From Effrenium voratum (taxonomy: Eukaryota; Sar; Dinophyceae; Suessiales; Symbiodiniaceae): a stretch of 64,000 bases of DNA. Positions 11,301-23,237 of this stretch are shown piece after piece. A program made the position numbers and the translations under genes. The notes beneath the pieces were generated by a model. The model made no database searches. It was not told the DNA's origin and was given only the letters and a program-made list of their open reading frames with translations. The stretch's first letter is position 1. Each line of letters begins with the position of its first letter. The stretch covers positions 904,295-968,294 of the forward strand of contig CAUJNA010001857.1 of the NCBI GenBank assembly GCA_963377175.1, given 5' to 3'.

Positions 11301-13120
11301 GCTGCGAGCTCAGTGCAGGAGCCTGACTCCTATTGGTACTGGGAATTGATGTGGATTTTCCCCACCAAACGTATGCAACTGGTTCCTTGCACTATTGGGG
11401 CTTCAACTGCTTTTTTGAAGAGTTTGTCTCAGGATTTCCAGACCCGAAAATGGTTGGTTTCCCGTGCCATTCTCCAAGCGGGGGCACTCCTCCCACGTCT
11501 GCGCGCAACAGCCCCAGCTTCAGTGATTCAGGCTGCAGTGTTGGCCGGCCACTGGGCGGTTCCACTGCGACTCTGTGTGCCGCCCAGCGCTGCCTTGTCG
11601 TGTTTCTGTTTGAATGAGGTTTGGTCAACATATCAGCAGTCTATTGGGGACGGACTAAGTTTGCCGCAAAAGCCTGGGGACTCACTAATTTGATTTTACA
11701 AGGTCCTTTATTGAAATCGCATATTCCAACTGTGGCTCGCATGGGGGAATCTGCAAAATGAGTGGTTTCCCATTGACTTCCCTTTCAACGCCACCATTCT
11801 ATTGTGTTGAAGGGATTCCCCCCCCAAAATTTTAAGGCATAATATTACCCAGATAGACTGTTTGGAAGCTGAGCAGCCGGAAATGTCTCATCACTGGTCT
11901 GTATTTGGGGTGGCATTCTGTCCAAAGAGCGACGTGCAATCAGAGGGAGACGTGCGCATGGGGATGTCAGGTTGGGTTCACAGCCCTGGGGATCTTTGCA
12001 TGTGGCCCCTCGGCAGAGACGGGGGCGACTGGGGGCGGCGAGATGGTAGAGTTTTTGCCAGGGGCATCGGGGCCAGTTTTCCTGTGTGCCTCTGACGGTT
12101 TCAGATGGCGGGTGGTGGAACATGCGTCTGGGGCTCAAATTGCACTCGTAGCAGCACCAATCAGAAGTCAGGCGCCCGCGATTCGGATGGCGAGCCCATC
12201 ACCACGACGGACAGGAAGCTTGTCATGCTTGCGAGGGGCCCAGGACCAAACCTGTTTGATTGGTCAAGTTTTGCAAGTGTTTGGCCGCATTTGTTGGAGC
12301 CATATGCGGCTCAGGCCGGGTCGCCCGGTGCATTCCGCCCGAGTCTTGCCGGGGGCCTTGCTTGACCTTTGGGCCCGGGATGGGATCTCTGGCGAGTGCT
12401 TGAGGACACGGGTCGCGTCGCACACGCCGTGTCAGAGCTGTGACCTCAGTGTGGCCGAACCCCCAACCCCAGTGCGGCCCAAGCAGGAATCTACATTGAT
12501 GAATTGCCAGGCATCTCGGGAGACGGGGTTCAGCTGCGAGCTTTGCATGGTGTTTATGCACGGAAGATGTGGCTGGATGTTCTATCGCTGAGGCATGCCT
12601 CGAAGCTTTTTTGCGAGACATGCGCGTATGCGAGGGGTTCACTGAATGTTGACCCGTGCTCAGGAGTTGCTAATCCTGAGTCAGAATTGACATTCATCCC
12701 GTGGGTTTGTCTCCAGATGGGATTTGGGGTGCCAGAATGGCCTGTTTCCCTTGGCTTCCAGGAAAGACGATCTGGAAAACAGTGCCCTCGAGAAAAGACA
12801 CCCATTTCAAGTTTTCAAGGGTACCCTCAAATCAAACGCGTTCGTCAACCAGTGGCACCACAGGCCCCATGTCAGCTCGGCCGATCACCTCAAGCGTCGC
12901 ACGCCTGTTTGGCGCTCAGCAGAGGTTTGAGCTGGCGGCAAAGTGGGTGTGATTCCTGTGTTTGAGGGTACCCTGATGTATGTTGTGTCTGTTTTGTTCA
13001 AAGGGGAAGCCAAAAACAGTTCAAACGAGATGACTTCAAATGAAACTACTCAGTTTTGAGTCCATACTTTGAGATGAACCAAGCGGCCATCACTCTTGCT
13101 GGATGCAATCAGCTCAGAAG
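8336..13120. other. Non-coding stretch (intron or intergenic)
   Basis: Apart from the duplicated segment at 9245-10370 I see no exon I can defend. Several open frames of 100-230 codons near 11.9-12.6 kb lack family motifs and splice context. A copy of the dispersed TTTCCCTTGGCTTCC-type motif lies near 12745. Confidence 0.4.
9245..10370. repeat. Diverged local direct duplication (two copies)
   Basis: Copy A (about 9245-9690) and copy B (about 9830-10370) share, in the same order, GCTTGCAGA, the AGTGACA..AGCGAG region, the TGGTGCCATGTT and CAGTAGCA segments, and GACAGAGCAGCCTTGCAAGG. They then share TCATCTAGGACCTCTAGGTA, TGCAGCAGT and finally a CAGGCTG..CTGGGTGCA-type block. Copy B has an ACCGACCGACC/AACCAACC insertion near 10065-10100. 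The last block reads as A-[AD]-LGA-[TA]-x-[VI]-AAQA in both copies and could be a duplicated exon. Confidence 0.8.
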
Positions 13121-13190
13121 GTACACGTGCAGGAATGCAACCGGATGGCTCAGGCATTGCGTCAGAACCAGGAGTCCATCGCCACTGCCC
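13121..13190 (+). CDS. Candidate coiled-coil exon
   Basis: Acceptor GCTCAGAAG ends at 13120 and a GT starts at 13191. The frame reads VHVQECNRMAQALRQNQESI, a charged helix. No family is recognised. Confidence 0.45.
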
Positions 13191-13303
13191 GTATTCGCCG
13201 CTCGGGCAAAATGACGCCAACGACCCGATAACTTGGGTGGAACATGTGCAAGTTCCATGCGAACAGCACAGAACCAGTTTCCTTGTTGTGTTCGTTTCTG
13301 CAG

Positions 13304-13329
13304 GCGCAGTTGAGGCGTGTGCTTCCTTC
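13304..13329 (+). CDS. Candidate small exon
   Basis: A 26-base piece between a good acceptor (TTCGTTTCTGCAG) and a GTAAGG donor at 13330. It reads AQLRRVLPS. The splice signals are strong, but the length makes it tentative. Confidence 0.35.
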
Positions 13330-13385
13330 GTAAGGCTAAGACTGCTAAGATCTTGGTTGATGGGTGGGGGTCACGGCGGGGGTGT

Positions 13386-13504
13386 CTCAACACAATCTTG
13401 AGAAACAATTTGAGGAGTCCGCAGTTCCGGACTCCTGTTCGAGGCTTGGGCTCCAGTGCCACCTCGCAGCCCCGCTCCGCACCGCGCTTAGAGTGCGGAT
13501 GCAA
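13386..13504 (+). CDS. Candidate exon
   Basis: The open frame contains SQHNLEKQFEESAVPDSC followed by LAAPLRTALRVRMQ and ends at a GT (13505). The start is uncertain because no clear acceptor precedes it. The GC-rich second half resembles the other exons of this stretch. Confidence 0.35.
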
Positions 13505-15322
13505 GTTGGATGCACCTTCAGTTGTGTGAGCGGTTTTGTTGGGGAACTTTGGGGTTTAGCCTCTGCATGGAGGTTAGTGGGAATCCAATTGATTGGCAAG
13601 AGGATTTTCTATTCTGAAACACACACACACACACCTATTCATGCGCCCAGGTATGACACACACACACACAGCTCAGCGAACAACTAACTTAGGGCTTTCA
13701 TAGATGGAAGTGACTGCTTTGCGCGTTATTTTCCAAAAACTGATAGCTTTTAAATGTAGGATGTGTCAAAGTTGTTTGGACTTCTTCTTCACTACGGAGC
13801 GTAGGCCGAGTACCTTGACGAACCCTGGCCCTTTTGACACAGCCACATCATTTGGCTGATCGCTTGTTTTCATGGCCTTTTAGCCAAGGCCCATGAATCT
13901 GTGGCAGAGCTATCAGGTGTGCTGGTCAACGTTTGGGTGAATCGGGGTTGTCCCCAACCTATTGATAGGAGTCGATCGTGAACCAGTGTAAGGGCTTCTA
14001 GGGGAGAAGCCAACTGCAGTCTTGGGCGGGCGAAAGAAGACAGGTTCTGCTAGGTTATGAAGCTGGCTCACGGCTGCTTGCGGCCTGATCATGGCCCGCA
14101 AGGTCTTAGAGATGATATTTGGGACAATAGAAAATTCAAACGTGTGCTGTCCCAAAACTAAGCAATCAGTTTGTTTCAGCCAAGAACAGCCAGAGACGAT
14201 TCGTGCTGATAAGTCGTCCTCGCAGTCCGGCCGACCATTAAGCCTTCGAATTTCCCGCTTGCCAGGCGCCTTGTCTTGCTGCAGCCAAGCTGCCGAGTGC
14301 AGGCGGTCGCTGTAGGTCGCTGTATTGCCGAGCCACGTTGCACTCTGATTTGGCTTGAAAGACCACCGTGTTCGCAGCAGACCCATCTGGATCCCACGGG
14401 CAAATGAACGAGAGTAAATAGGAATCCTTCACAAGTTGATCTGGACATCCTGCACTCGTGGCACCTGCCACTAGGCCAGCGCCAGTTCTCACCGCCCGTG
14501 GCGGCTTTGAGGTGCAAGGGGGTGTTCTAGATTCCGCTTCCGGATTCCACACGATTCCACCGAACAGGTGGTGCTTGAAGAGTTTGTGATGTGGATGAAA
14601 GCGGTTCGGAGATCAATTGCCTAGATGCCCCTTAGAGATCTTGTCAGGCCAACGGTGCGTCTTGTCAGCAGAGCGTGATGGCCTGGCCGCTGGTCCAGCG
14701 AGCACTTGGCATGCTGCCAGGCATGTGCGAGCTATGTAAGATACGTTGTGCCTGTAGAACAAAACAAATTCGGAATTCATTTGTGGCAGTGTTGCCCAGA
14801 ATGGGTGTGCACGTGCAATTGGGGCAGGGGCTGTCAGTCAAACACGACTGCGAGACTATCGACTGTGATGTACAAAACGGCAGCCAGCTCTTGAGCAGAG
14901 GTGTCAAGTGCACTGCTTGAGTTGCAGGTCACGGCAAACTTGGTTGGTCACGGCAAACTTGGCCAGGTCACCAAGTGCATAAGTTGTTGGTATCTCCCGC
15001 AGCCTGACACGTAGGAAGTCTGCGACCTGATCATGACTATGCTTTGCATCATTGCATGATCTTATCAAATCCAACGGACACGTTTGAGCATGGACACGTT
15101 GGAAGAAGTTTGCAGATGTTAGCTTCAGCGTTGCAACGGCTCTAGCGTCTTAGACCGCCACAAACTCGTGCGCATTGCGCAGTGGCATGCAAGCGTCATG
15201 GCCTTCCTGGAGAAAGCAACGGACTTCCGCAAGAATGCGACCAGGCGCGGGCCCCATTCATTTTTTTAGCTGGTTTCATGGCAGTTGGCTTGTTCCGCAT
15301 CTTTCTTTCGCCTCTTTGGCCA

Positions 15323-15394
15323 ACTCTTCTGAGAACAAGTCTGGGTAGTGTGTGAAGGGCTCTTCTGAGAACAAGTCTGAGTAATGTGTGAAGT
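15323..15394. repeat. Two tandem copies of a 36-base unit
   Basis: CTCTTCTGAGAACAAGTCTG begins both copies, followed by GGTAGTGTGTGAAG in the first and AGTAATGTGTGAAG in the second. Confidence 0.85.
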
Positions 15395-15914
15395 GGGGAA
15401 GGGTCGTGTGCAAGTGGCACTGCTGTGGGAACACACTGAAGGGACGATGTCCGTCAGGTTAGTGCGAAACATTAGGCTTCACTTAATTCCTGCGGACAGA
15501 TTGTAGGAAGGCTGTGGCACTCAGCCCTGTGCCCACGCCTGCCACGCGATAGCTATATCCACTCTATCGCACCCACTCAAGCGCACCCAACGCCATCCTG
15601 CGTGCTGTTTGCCGCCTGCAGTTTGCTACTCGTTTGGAAAGTACATGCCTGAATCTCTCTGCCCACCTGAGAGAGTCGGGATGCAAGAAGAGCAAACGCT
15701 GTGAATCTCGCGGAAATATGGTTCAAGCCGTGGCAGACGCAGTGACATGTGTGGGAGGAGAACTGCAGTATATCAGAACATTCATTCCGAACATCCACGG
15801 AGGAATCAAGCAATTGTACTGCACAAGTCTATCAGGCATGTCTTTCTAATCACTGATGAACCAAAGGATCGCCTCCCCCCCCCCCCGCACAAGGCTCGCA
15901 GCCCTTTTGTGCAG

Positions 15915-18900
15915 GACGATGTCGGAGAAATGGCAGACCTTCTCCGTGCCATCTGCCCTGAGGCATTTGGAGCGATTGGTGCCATGGTCACAAGGGTACA
16001 TGTCGAAAAAAAACGGGGGTTCCTTTGAGTCTCCCCCTTTTGCCGAGGTCAAAAGGGTACCCTCAAGTTGGCCCTCAAGACACACCCACACACAAGACTG
16101 GGTTCTTGAGGAATGATCAAGGATAGAAACATGCTCGCAGAAGGTACCCGTCACACCGCGGAAGCTTCCGGAAGTTTTGCGAAAGGGGCCGATACATCAT
16201 TCAAATTTAGACGGAGCAAACACCACCACCACATGGTATTCCAGCAACAATCCTGCTTACATCATATGCCAGCAAACAGAAGCCAATGCCTCGCCTGGCA
16301 CCTTCACACTTGACCTTGACTATTTTTAAGCCCAGCTACGGACAACAGCCCGTAGAACTTTCGTGTGTACAACGTGCGACTTTCCAACAGGAGCTACAGG
16401 GGTCGACTTCGCGCACAACTTCCCGAAGCTGCGAGAGAATGATCCCCACGATCCCCGCAGAGGGTTCCTTGATCGCTTTGCGCAGACCGCCGCAACGAGA
16501 GCGCTTCGGGGCACGCGCGTTTTTACGCAGAGGGTCATCGGGCGAAGCACGTCGGATGCAGTGTGCGCGGCCGTGCCGCGTGCTGAACAGGGGTAGCCTG
16601 CGCAATCTCACGACTCTCATTGCTCTTTTAAAACTTGCTCAACTTTTCTTAGCGGAGTTTCCTAGCTTTACTTCCTTGATGATTTTTCCGGACCCCTTTT
16701 TGGTGAATTCAACGGGGAGCCAAAAGGAAGCTAATCATGTTGAGCGTCCCCTTGGGACAGACCTTGGGTAGTTCCCTGGCCTAGCAGTGACCACTCCTGA
16801 CCAGTTTGAAATCATCCACTGGTGTTCACACTTCGGAGGTTGACCCAGGCTCAGGGACACACCCACATGGGTGTGACTTTGTTCACAGTACTTCTACCCC
16901 TTTTTGCGGCTGCTTTAAATCGGGATCAACAGGAATCACCCATTTTGGTTCTTTTCTTTTGGCGTCCCATTTACAGTTTGCGCCATTCGGAACCCCATTT
17001 GGTACCCGTTTTGTTCTTTTGGTTGCGCGGAGGACAGTATTTTGAAGACACTTCAGGCGCGCCAAGATGGCGGTGACGGGCACCTCGAAAATGGCCCACG
17101 ATCCTCTAGAGGCGCGGGGGTTTGTTGTGTTTGGATTAAGAGAGAAATGGATGTGTGGATGTGTGTGTGTGTGTGTGTCTCTCTCTCTTTTGAGGATACC
17201 GTTTTCTGCGGTTGGTTTGAAGGGAACAAGGAAGACCACCAAGACAAGGGTGTGGTCCCGAACCCAAACGGGCAAATGACAAGGGAGCCTCCTAAAATGG
17301 GTTAAAGGGGAAGTCCCTACGATGGATGTTTTTTTTGGTATCCTCAAGACATCCCAACCAGGTCCACAATCTATGGCAGTTGGATTGTTTGGTCTTCCTC
17401 CTTAACAGGGGCATTTATCTTTCAGGTGCCTACCAGTGGAAGGGACCCGGGAGGGAGGGTAAATTTGGGTGTTTTGTCTTTCGGCTTTCCCCTTTACAAA
17501 ACAACCCCAAGCAGGGTGCCAGCTCCAACGAACGGCGCATCCGCGCTACTGCTGCCATTCGAACGGAGCTTCAGAAATTTAGGAGGGCTCTCCGGGACAA
17601 CGTGATCAATGTGTGTCGTTAGTCTGCCTTAACTAATTGAGGAAGGGGCCACAAAACTGACTCCAACCAAGCACGGTCAACATGATAAGACCTGGAAAGC
17701 AACTGACCCGACACAGATGGAACATCCCTGGATGGCGTGGCCCCAAATTGCGCCGTTCAGATGTCCTCGGGATCCTCGGGACCGGAAGAGTTTGGTTTAG
17801 GAGCAGCGTGCCGAGCTGGGAGAGCTGGAGGGCCTCACCACGGGCTTGCTGGCCTGTGCCCGGACCCGAGGGCCTCTCCTGCGTCCGTGTTTAAGATGGC
17901 GCCAGTATGCGCCAAGCGGAACCTGGTCCCCTCCAAAGTACATTTGGAGGTTTACAGGTGTGTGGGTGAATCCGAGGTTGGCCCTTTCCAACAGTTCTCC
18001 AAACACGTGTTTGTCCTTTGGCTTCCCTTTGTCGAATAGCCCTGAGGAGGGTGTGTGTTCACCGCTGATCAGTTGGACGCTTGGGTAACTGCTGGGCTGG
18101 CTTGATCGAGTGGACAAGTTCACATGTTCTGTTGAGCTGCCAACCATTGGAGAGCTCGGAGCCTACAGCCAAGCAAAGCTATCATCTCATGGATTTGGGG
18201 TAGCTTGAACATCGGGCTGGTACTTAAGACGGCCATATATACACCTTTTAATTTGCAGGGAGCCCGACTGCTAGAGAACCGTAAACGACTGAACTTGCAC
18301 TGGTAATGTCGGTGCCCGATTCATCAAAGGGTATTAACGACACTATTTTTTTCCGACGGTATTTTCAACCCCCAGATGAGAGGACACATAGTAAATTGAA
18401 CACGACTTTTGCCCTGAACAAATCGGATGCGGCAATGTTTCCAAGCCTTAGTCAGCCACCCCACCACCGCCACCGCCGCCACCCCCCCACACCACCACCA
18501 CCACCACCACCACCACCACCACCACCACCACCACCACCACCACCAAAGTAGGTCCCCGCCAGAGAGGTGAGGCACCGAGACAGAACTGAGCTAGCTGAGC
18601 CAGCATACAAGAATGCTAAACCAATACTAAACCAGTTCTAAACAGAACTGGTCCAAGTCAAAGGAACACTATACCAGTGCTTAACTAATTCTACCTCAAC
18701 CTGCCTTACCTACCTACCTAAGGCAGCAACAAGCAATACTAAACCAGTATTAAACAATTAAACACCAAGCCAGTACGAAAGCAGCACTAGCAAATCTAAA
18801 CCAATACAACAAACCAATACTAAGCAATACTAGCCCGTACTAAACTTGGGACAGGCTGATCTGACCCCCAAATTGTTTTGCCGATTTTGTTTATAGGGGC

Positions 18901-20344
18901 TCCAAACTTTGATTTGGGTGGGCCTGCGTTATTCAGGCACTCACTTTAAAGATGGCCTTATGTAAGCATTTTTCAATTTGCACTTGCTTCGGCTGAAGTT
19001 GGTGCATTCAGGCCAGAACTCTTTCTTGCGCTGTGGAGATGCCGGGGCCTCAACATTTTGAAAACTGAGCTCCCAGCAATCCTGCATTCCAGGCTTGCTG
19101 CTGCGCCCAAGCCGCTGTTCGATCCGCTGAGCCGCTTTTATGGCGCGAGCGGTTTTCTGCCTTCGTCGTGAGCTTCTGGCGTTGATGGCTTTGCTCTTGT
19201 CTAGGGTAAGTTCCTGCAAGGGGTCCCTTCCTCTCAGCGCCGGGGGGCAGGCGAAAACGCGCCCGGCAGCCCGGCCATTGAGAAGCTGTGTGCCCAGCTG
19301 AACGCCTTCGCCCAGAAGTCCACGGAGCTTCGGGATTTGGGCGGGCGGAAGGTGGTTGGCACTTGGAGGGGTTCTGAGAATTGTTTTTGGCGGGCTCGCA
19401 CTCGAGATGTTGCAGATTGCAATTTGTGCTGCCTTAGGCCGGTCAGATTGTGGAGGAGACGTAAGGAAAGAATTCCATGTGATGCTGTGTCAACATTAGC
19501 ACTCTTTGTCAATATTAACACTATGCATTAGTCTTTAGTTCGTGAATTTGAGAGGTACAGAGGGGACCTAAAGTTCTTTCTTCTGCGAAAACCAGGGGCA
19601 CCCCATTTGCGGGAACCGCATGTTTTGTTTTTGGCTCCAGTTGTGGGTCTATGTGACATGCTACCAGATGGGAATGTGCTGGCATTGATGGGCACTAACT
19701 GTGACTGGGACCCTGTCCAAGTGGTGGGTTTTGTTTTGCTTCCTTTCCGAATAAGAACCATGATTCGAGGGAGATCTCTAATTCTAGAGAAGAGTGCACT
19801 GGCCATTGGATGGTGTGCCTAAGGGAAGGTGGTAAAACCAAGTCCAATGAGGGGTCAGCCCAGCGGCCAAAGCAATCTCTCCAGATTTCCAGATCAATCT
19901 CTCCATTTCCCTGAACAGTCTTCCAGTTCAATGACTACGCAGGCTTTGCCGTCAGGCAACCTTTTGATCAAGGAGTTTGGCTGTTGTGTCATCACCCCCC
20001 GCCCCCCCAAGCACCACAGGCACCAGACGATTTTGAGGTTGCCAGGGCGGCTTGAGCGGTCCCGGTGGTCCCTGAAAAAGAAGGTCCGGCTAGGTCTTGT
20101 ACGTACCATCGCCTGCCCAGCACCACAAACAACAGCTTGTACAAATGACTTAATCACTTTTTCCAAAGAGCAACGGTCAAATGTTCAAATGATCGGACAA
20201 ATGATCGGACCTTCCCTGTGAAGGTGATACGGGGGATGGCGCGTTAGTATCAGTTGGGTCTTGTCTCGTGCCTTGACAGGAGAGCGATGCTGAGCTGGAG
20301 ATGCTGCAGTCCAAGCTGCAAGCCATGCCTGGGCCTTTGCCTGG
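15915..20344 (+). CDS. Unidentified coiled-coil protein, phase-consistent five-exon chain
   Basis: The exons are 15915-15978, 17516-17602, 17801-17882, 19221-19351 and 20280-20344. All have AG acceptors and GT donors, and the phases agree at every join. The peptides are MSEKWQTFSVPSALRHLERL, then NERRIRATAAIRTELQKFRR, then EQRAELGELEGLTTGLL, then AIEKLCAQLNAFAQKSTELR, then ESDAELEMLQSKLQAMPG. This is alpha-helical, charged, coiled-coil-like sequence, and the exons are much more GC-rich than the introns. I cannot name a family. The 5' and 3' ends are open: exon-like pieces upstream (6570, 8213, 13121) and downstream (21415 to 23237) probably belong to the same gene, but I could not phase them all. 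A structural cytoskeletal or flagellar role is only a guess from the coiled coil. Confidence 0.5.
18472..18546. repeat. CAC/CCA trinucleotide repeat
   Basis: Nearly pure (CAC)n run of about 75 bases. It lies in an intron of the coiled-coil chain (between 17882 and 19221). Confidence 0.95.
18613..18845. repeat. Degenerate TAAACCAGTAC-type tandem repeat
   Basis: Repeated CTAAACCA, TACTAAACCAG and CAATACTAA words at about 10-12 base spacing fill this stretch. They resemble the longer CCCTAAACCA array at 44.5-45.0 kb. Confidence 0.75.
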
Positions 20345-21353
20345 GTGTGTGGCTTCCAAGTGGATGAACCAGTCGAAAGACGGTAAAGACTGATGAAGAC
20401 ATGTGGCGCAAGGGCCAAAGGGTTCAAGGCAGCTTGGCTTCAGAACTGAAATGACACCAAGCCATTTGTCCCATGAGGAGTTTGCAAGGCCAGGGTTGAG
20501 GGCACCTTTGTCTAACTTCCGGCTTGGGGCTGAGAGGTCCGAGCGCAGCAAAGTGGCCCGTCAGCCGGAACCTTGGAATCAGACTGAGGCAGGGAATGGC
20601 AGGGATGGATATAAACCGATATATGTACTAAATAAGTGTGTATAATCTATAAATATACAACTTGAACGTTGGAATGCAAGAATCAGTTCATGAGCTTGCA
20701 GACAAACAGCGGGTGCGTAGATGACATATTTCGAATGCACGTCGCAGTTCGCAGCTGGCATAGAAAGTGTCCGATCTTGCTTCGGCACGGATGTGCTGCA
20801 GTATCATGTTCTTCAGCTATTGCGATCAACAGAAGTCTCAAGCAATTTAAGGCGTTCCGTAACAGCCCGTCTCCTTGATGGGATGACACGGCGGAACGAC
20901 ATCCAAAATGAGGGCCTGCAGCTGGCACGAAAGGGGCATGAGCTGGATACCAGATGTTGCTGAAGGGAAGTGGGTATGTTAGAAATTGCTATACGAGGGG
21001 CACAGGTTTGCTTCAAAGCCGACACGCCTTTTGCATCTGAGCTGGGTGTCCTCAAATGAGCAGTCAAAACCTGGGCAGATAAAGCTTATGGTGGCAGTCC
21101 CAAGCATACATGCGAGCAGATATCCTTTACCACGGGTTTGGGCCCCCTTCGACCATTCGACTCAAATGGGTGAAGGCACGTGCAATCCCAAATGGGTCTG
21201 CTCCACTGTCTGGCATCAGGTCCTTCGTCGCCCTCGATGAGGCGTTTTCCAGCCAGGCCAGACCCGGGATGGGGTCTCCAGATAGGGATAAGTGGCGTCC
21301 TTTTGGTTTCCCCGTCAAGCACCCCCCAGAAAAGGATGCCTCTCAAAATCAGA

Positions 21354-21400
21354 CACACACACACACACATACGCACAAACACACACACAAACACACGTAT
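21354..21400. repeat. CA dinucleotide repeat
   Basis: Runs of CACACA interrupted by TACG and AAAC, immediately 5' of the exon at 21415. Confidence 0.9.
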
Positions 21401-21414
21401 CCATATTCGGCAAG

Positions 21415-21554
21415 ACGTTCCTTTGTACCGGAAGATGAAAATATTGGCTCAGATTCTTGATCGCGAGGATCACTACACCAAGAAGCTCGAGAAGCTTCGC
21501 GAGCAAATTGCCAAGGGCGGGAGCTCGCATGCCCGGCGTATTGGTCAGAGCCAG
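21415..21554 (+). CDS. Coiled-coil exon
   Basis: The frame opens after CGGCAAG (ending 21414) and ends at CAG before a GT at 21555. It reads MKILAQILDREDHYTKKLEK, then LREQIAKGGSSHARRIGQSQ, a clear charged helix. It joins in phase to the exon at 21872. It probably belongs to the same gene as the chain at 15915-20344, but the phase with 20344 does not match, so an exon is missing or a border is wrong. Confidence 0.55.
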
Positions 21555-21609
21555 GTTGCCAGCCCCTGGCATGCAGTTTATTGTGCATTGACGCAATGCC
21601 AGTACCAGA

Positions 21610-21835
21610 TGTGTGTGTGTGTGCGTGTGTGCGTGCTTGTGCTTGCTTGCCTTGCCTTGCTTTGCTCGGCTCGGCTCGGCTTTGCTTTGCTTTGCTTTGC
21701 TGTTTGGCAGTCCGTCAGTGTGTCCGTTTGTCCGTCCTTCCGCAGGACTGTCCGACCATCCGTTTGTCTATTTGTTTGTCAGTCTTTAGACGTGTCCGTC
21801 CGTCAGTTTCTCTGTTTGTCACCTGTCAATTTTCA
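21610..21835. repeat. TG, TTGCT/CGGCT and GTCCGTC simple-sequence stretch
   Basis: A TG run, then pentamer TTGCT/TCGGC units, then degenerate GTCCGTC/TGTTTGTC units, filling most of the intron between the exons at 21415 and 21872. Confidence 0.85.
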
Positions 21836-21871
21836 GCCTTTTCGCCGAATGGCAGGCCTGCCCTCGTACAG

Positions 21872-21913
21872 AAGCTGAACCGCAACGAGGAGAAGCTGCG
21901 GAGCAGCCAACAG
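21872..21913 (+). CDS. Coiled-coil exon (14 codons)
   Basis: Between CTCGTACAG and a GTGGGG donor it reads KLNRNEEKLRSSQQ. It is in phase with the previous exon (ends 21554). Confidence 0.5.
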
Positions 21914-22171
21914 GTGGGGCATGCGAGAGGGCAGGGGAAGGACTCTTGACACGCTTGGAGGCGTTTGGAAGAGCATTTTCAGACGAAGGATTTTAGCTTT
22001 GGGAGAAAGTCGCAAAAGGTCCAAGTTCAGATGAAAGTCTCACGGCCTCTGCGAGGCTTTTGCTTCCCGCGTCACGGAGACTGGCCCGAAGCCCGGGTGA
22101 GAACCAGCCCGCGCAGACACAAGCATGTAGGGTCCCGGGGTGTGTTGTTTTGTGATCCTAAAGGACACCAG

Positions 22172-22235
22172 AAGCTCAGAAGGCAAGGGAAGGACCCCAG
22201 GGGCACCAGCGGAGCGCTGGACTCGAGGCAGCCAG
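22172..22235 (+). CDS. Candidate exon
   Basis: Acceptor GACACCAG and donor GTGAAC. The frame in phase with 21913 reads KLRRQGKDPRGTSGALDS. The alternative AQKAREGPQGHQRSAGLEAA looks more helical. The true frame is unsettled. Confidence 0.35.
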
Positions 22236-22925
22236 GTGAACGAGGTGCTGGAGCACAGATGGCAGGAGGTTGGCCAGGCCTTTTTCAGCAGGGGGAGGGG
22301 GACAGTGCTAGATTTTCCTTTGGTTGTTTCAATCATTTTGCGATTTTGAACCGAGTTTCCTTTGGGTGGTGATGCTTCAAGCAGGGGGCACCCGGCCGGG
22401 TCACTTGCAGAAGGAGCCGCAGGGAAGGTAGCGGGCAGGCCATGCTCCTTGAAAGGAAACCACTTGCACCAAGGCTTCCCTCCCGGAACCCGCTTGCTTT
22501 TAGTTCCCACCTGGGCTTGAAGCATCACCTTTTGGGCTTTTCATTGAGTTTGGGCTCGGGTGATGGATGCTAGGGATGCATGGAATCCCTAAACGAGGAA
22601 CCCCAAAGTGGTTGGTTGCCCCCGAGAAACTGCAGAAAGGGCAGCGAGCGTGAACACGCTGCCGGCAGCACGCAAAGGCGGTGGCGCAGATGTCTCAGTA
22701 CTACGTCTCCCTTTTCCAGGCCGGACCGTTTTCTTTGGATTTGTGGACAAGCCAACGGCTCACTCGGGCTCGCGCAGACAAAGCCCAGGGGAATTGAGAG
22801 ATTCTTGCTACGTCGAACTGGGAAGCAAGTTGCAGAGCGACAACCAATGTTTGTGGCCATGAATTTGCCGCGATCTAGTGAAGTTTTCTTTTGCAAATGG
22901 GGACTTCCTGCGGCTGTGGTCGCAG

Positions 22926-22958
22926 GCTGCTGGCGCGCTTGGCCATGAGCTGCAGCAG
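22926..22958 (+). CDS. Candidate small exon
   Basis: Eleven codons, AAGALGHELQQ, between GGTCGCAG and a GTCCGG donor. Confidence 0.3.
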
Positions 22959-23151
22959 GTCCGGGATCCCGAGACAAAGTTTTGGTCTGGGGAGCTGTCA
23001 CGCGCATGGCATCACAACATGCTGTTCTGTTCCGATCAGAGCCACTGGGTCAGAGAACAACTCCCCAGATTGGCCTGTAGGTTTGCCTTGGAAAACATCT
23101 TGGAACCTGTGGCTTCCTGTGCTGTGGTGTCAATCGCCATGGCGTGCCGAG

Positions 23152-23237
23152 GTGCACCACGAGCTCACGAGGCCCGCGACCTCGGAAGCCATGCTCCGCA
23201 TGGGCCAGGCGAGCGGGCGGAGCTGAGCGGGCGCGAG
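23152..23237 (+). CDS. Candidate exon, frame uncertain
   Basis: A very GC-rich block between GTGCCGAG and a strong GTGAGC donor. One frame gives HEARDLGSHAPHGPGERAEL and a second gives VHHELTRPATSEAMLRMGQA before a stop. Base composition and the donor suggest an exon, but I cannot choose the frame. Confidence 0.35.
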
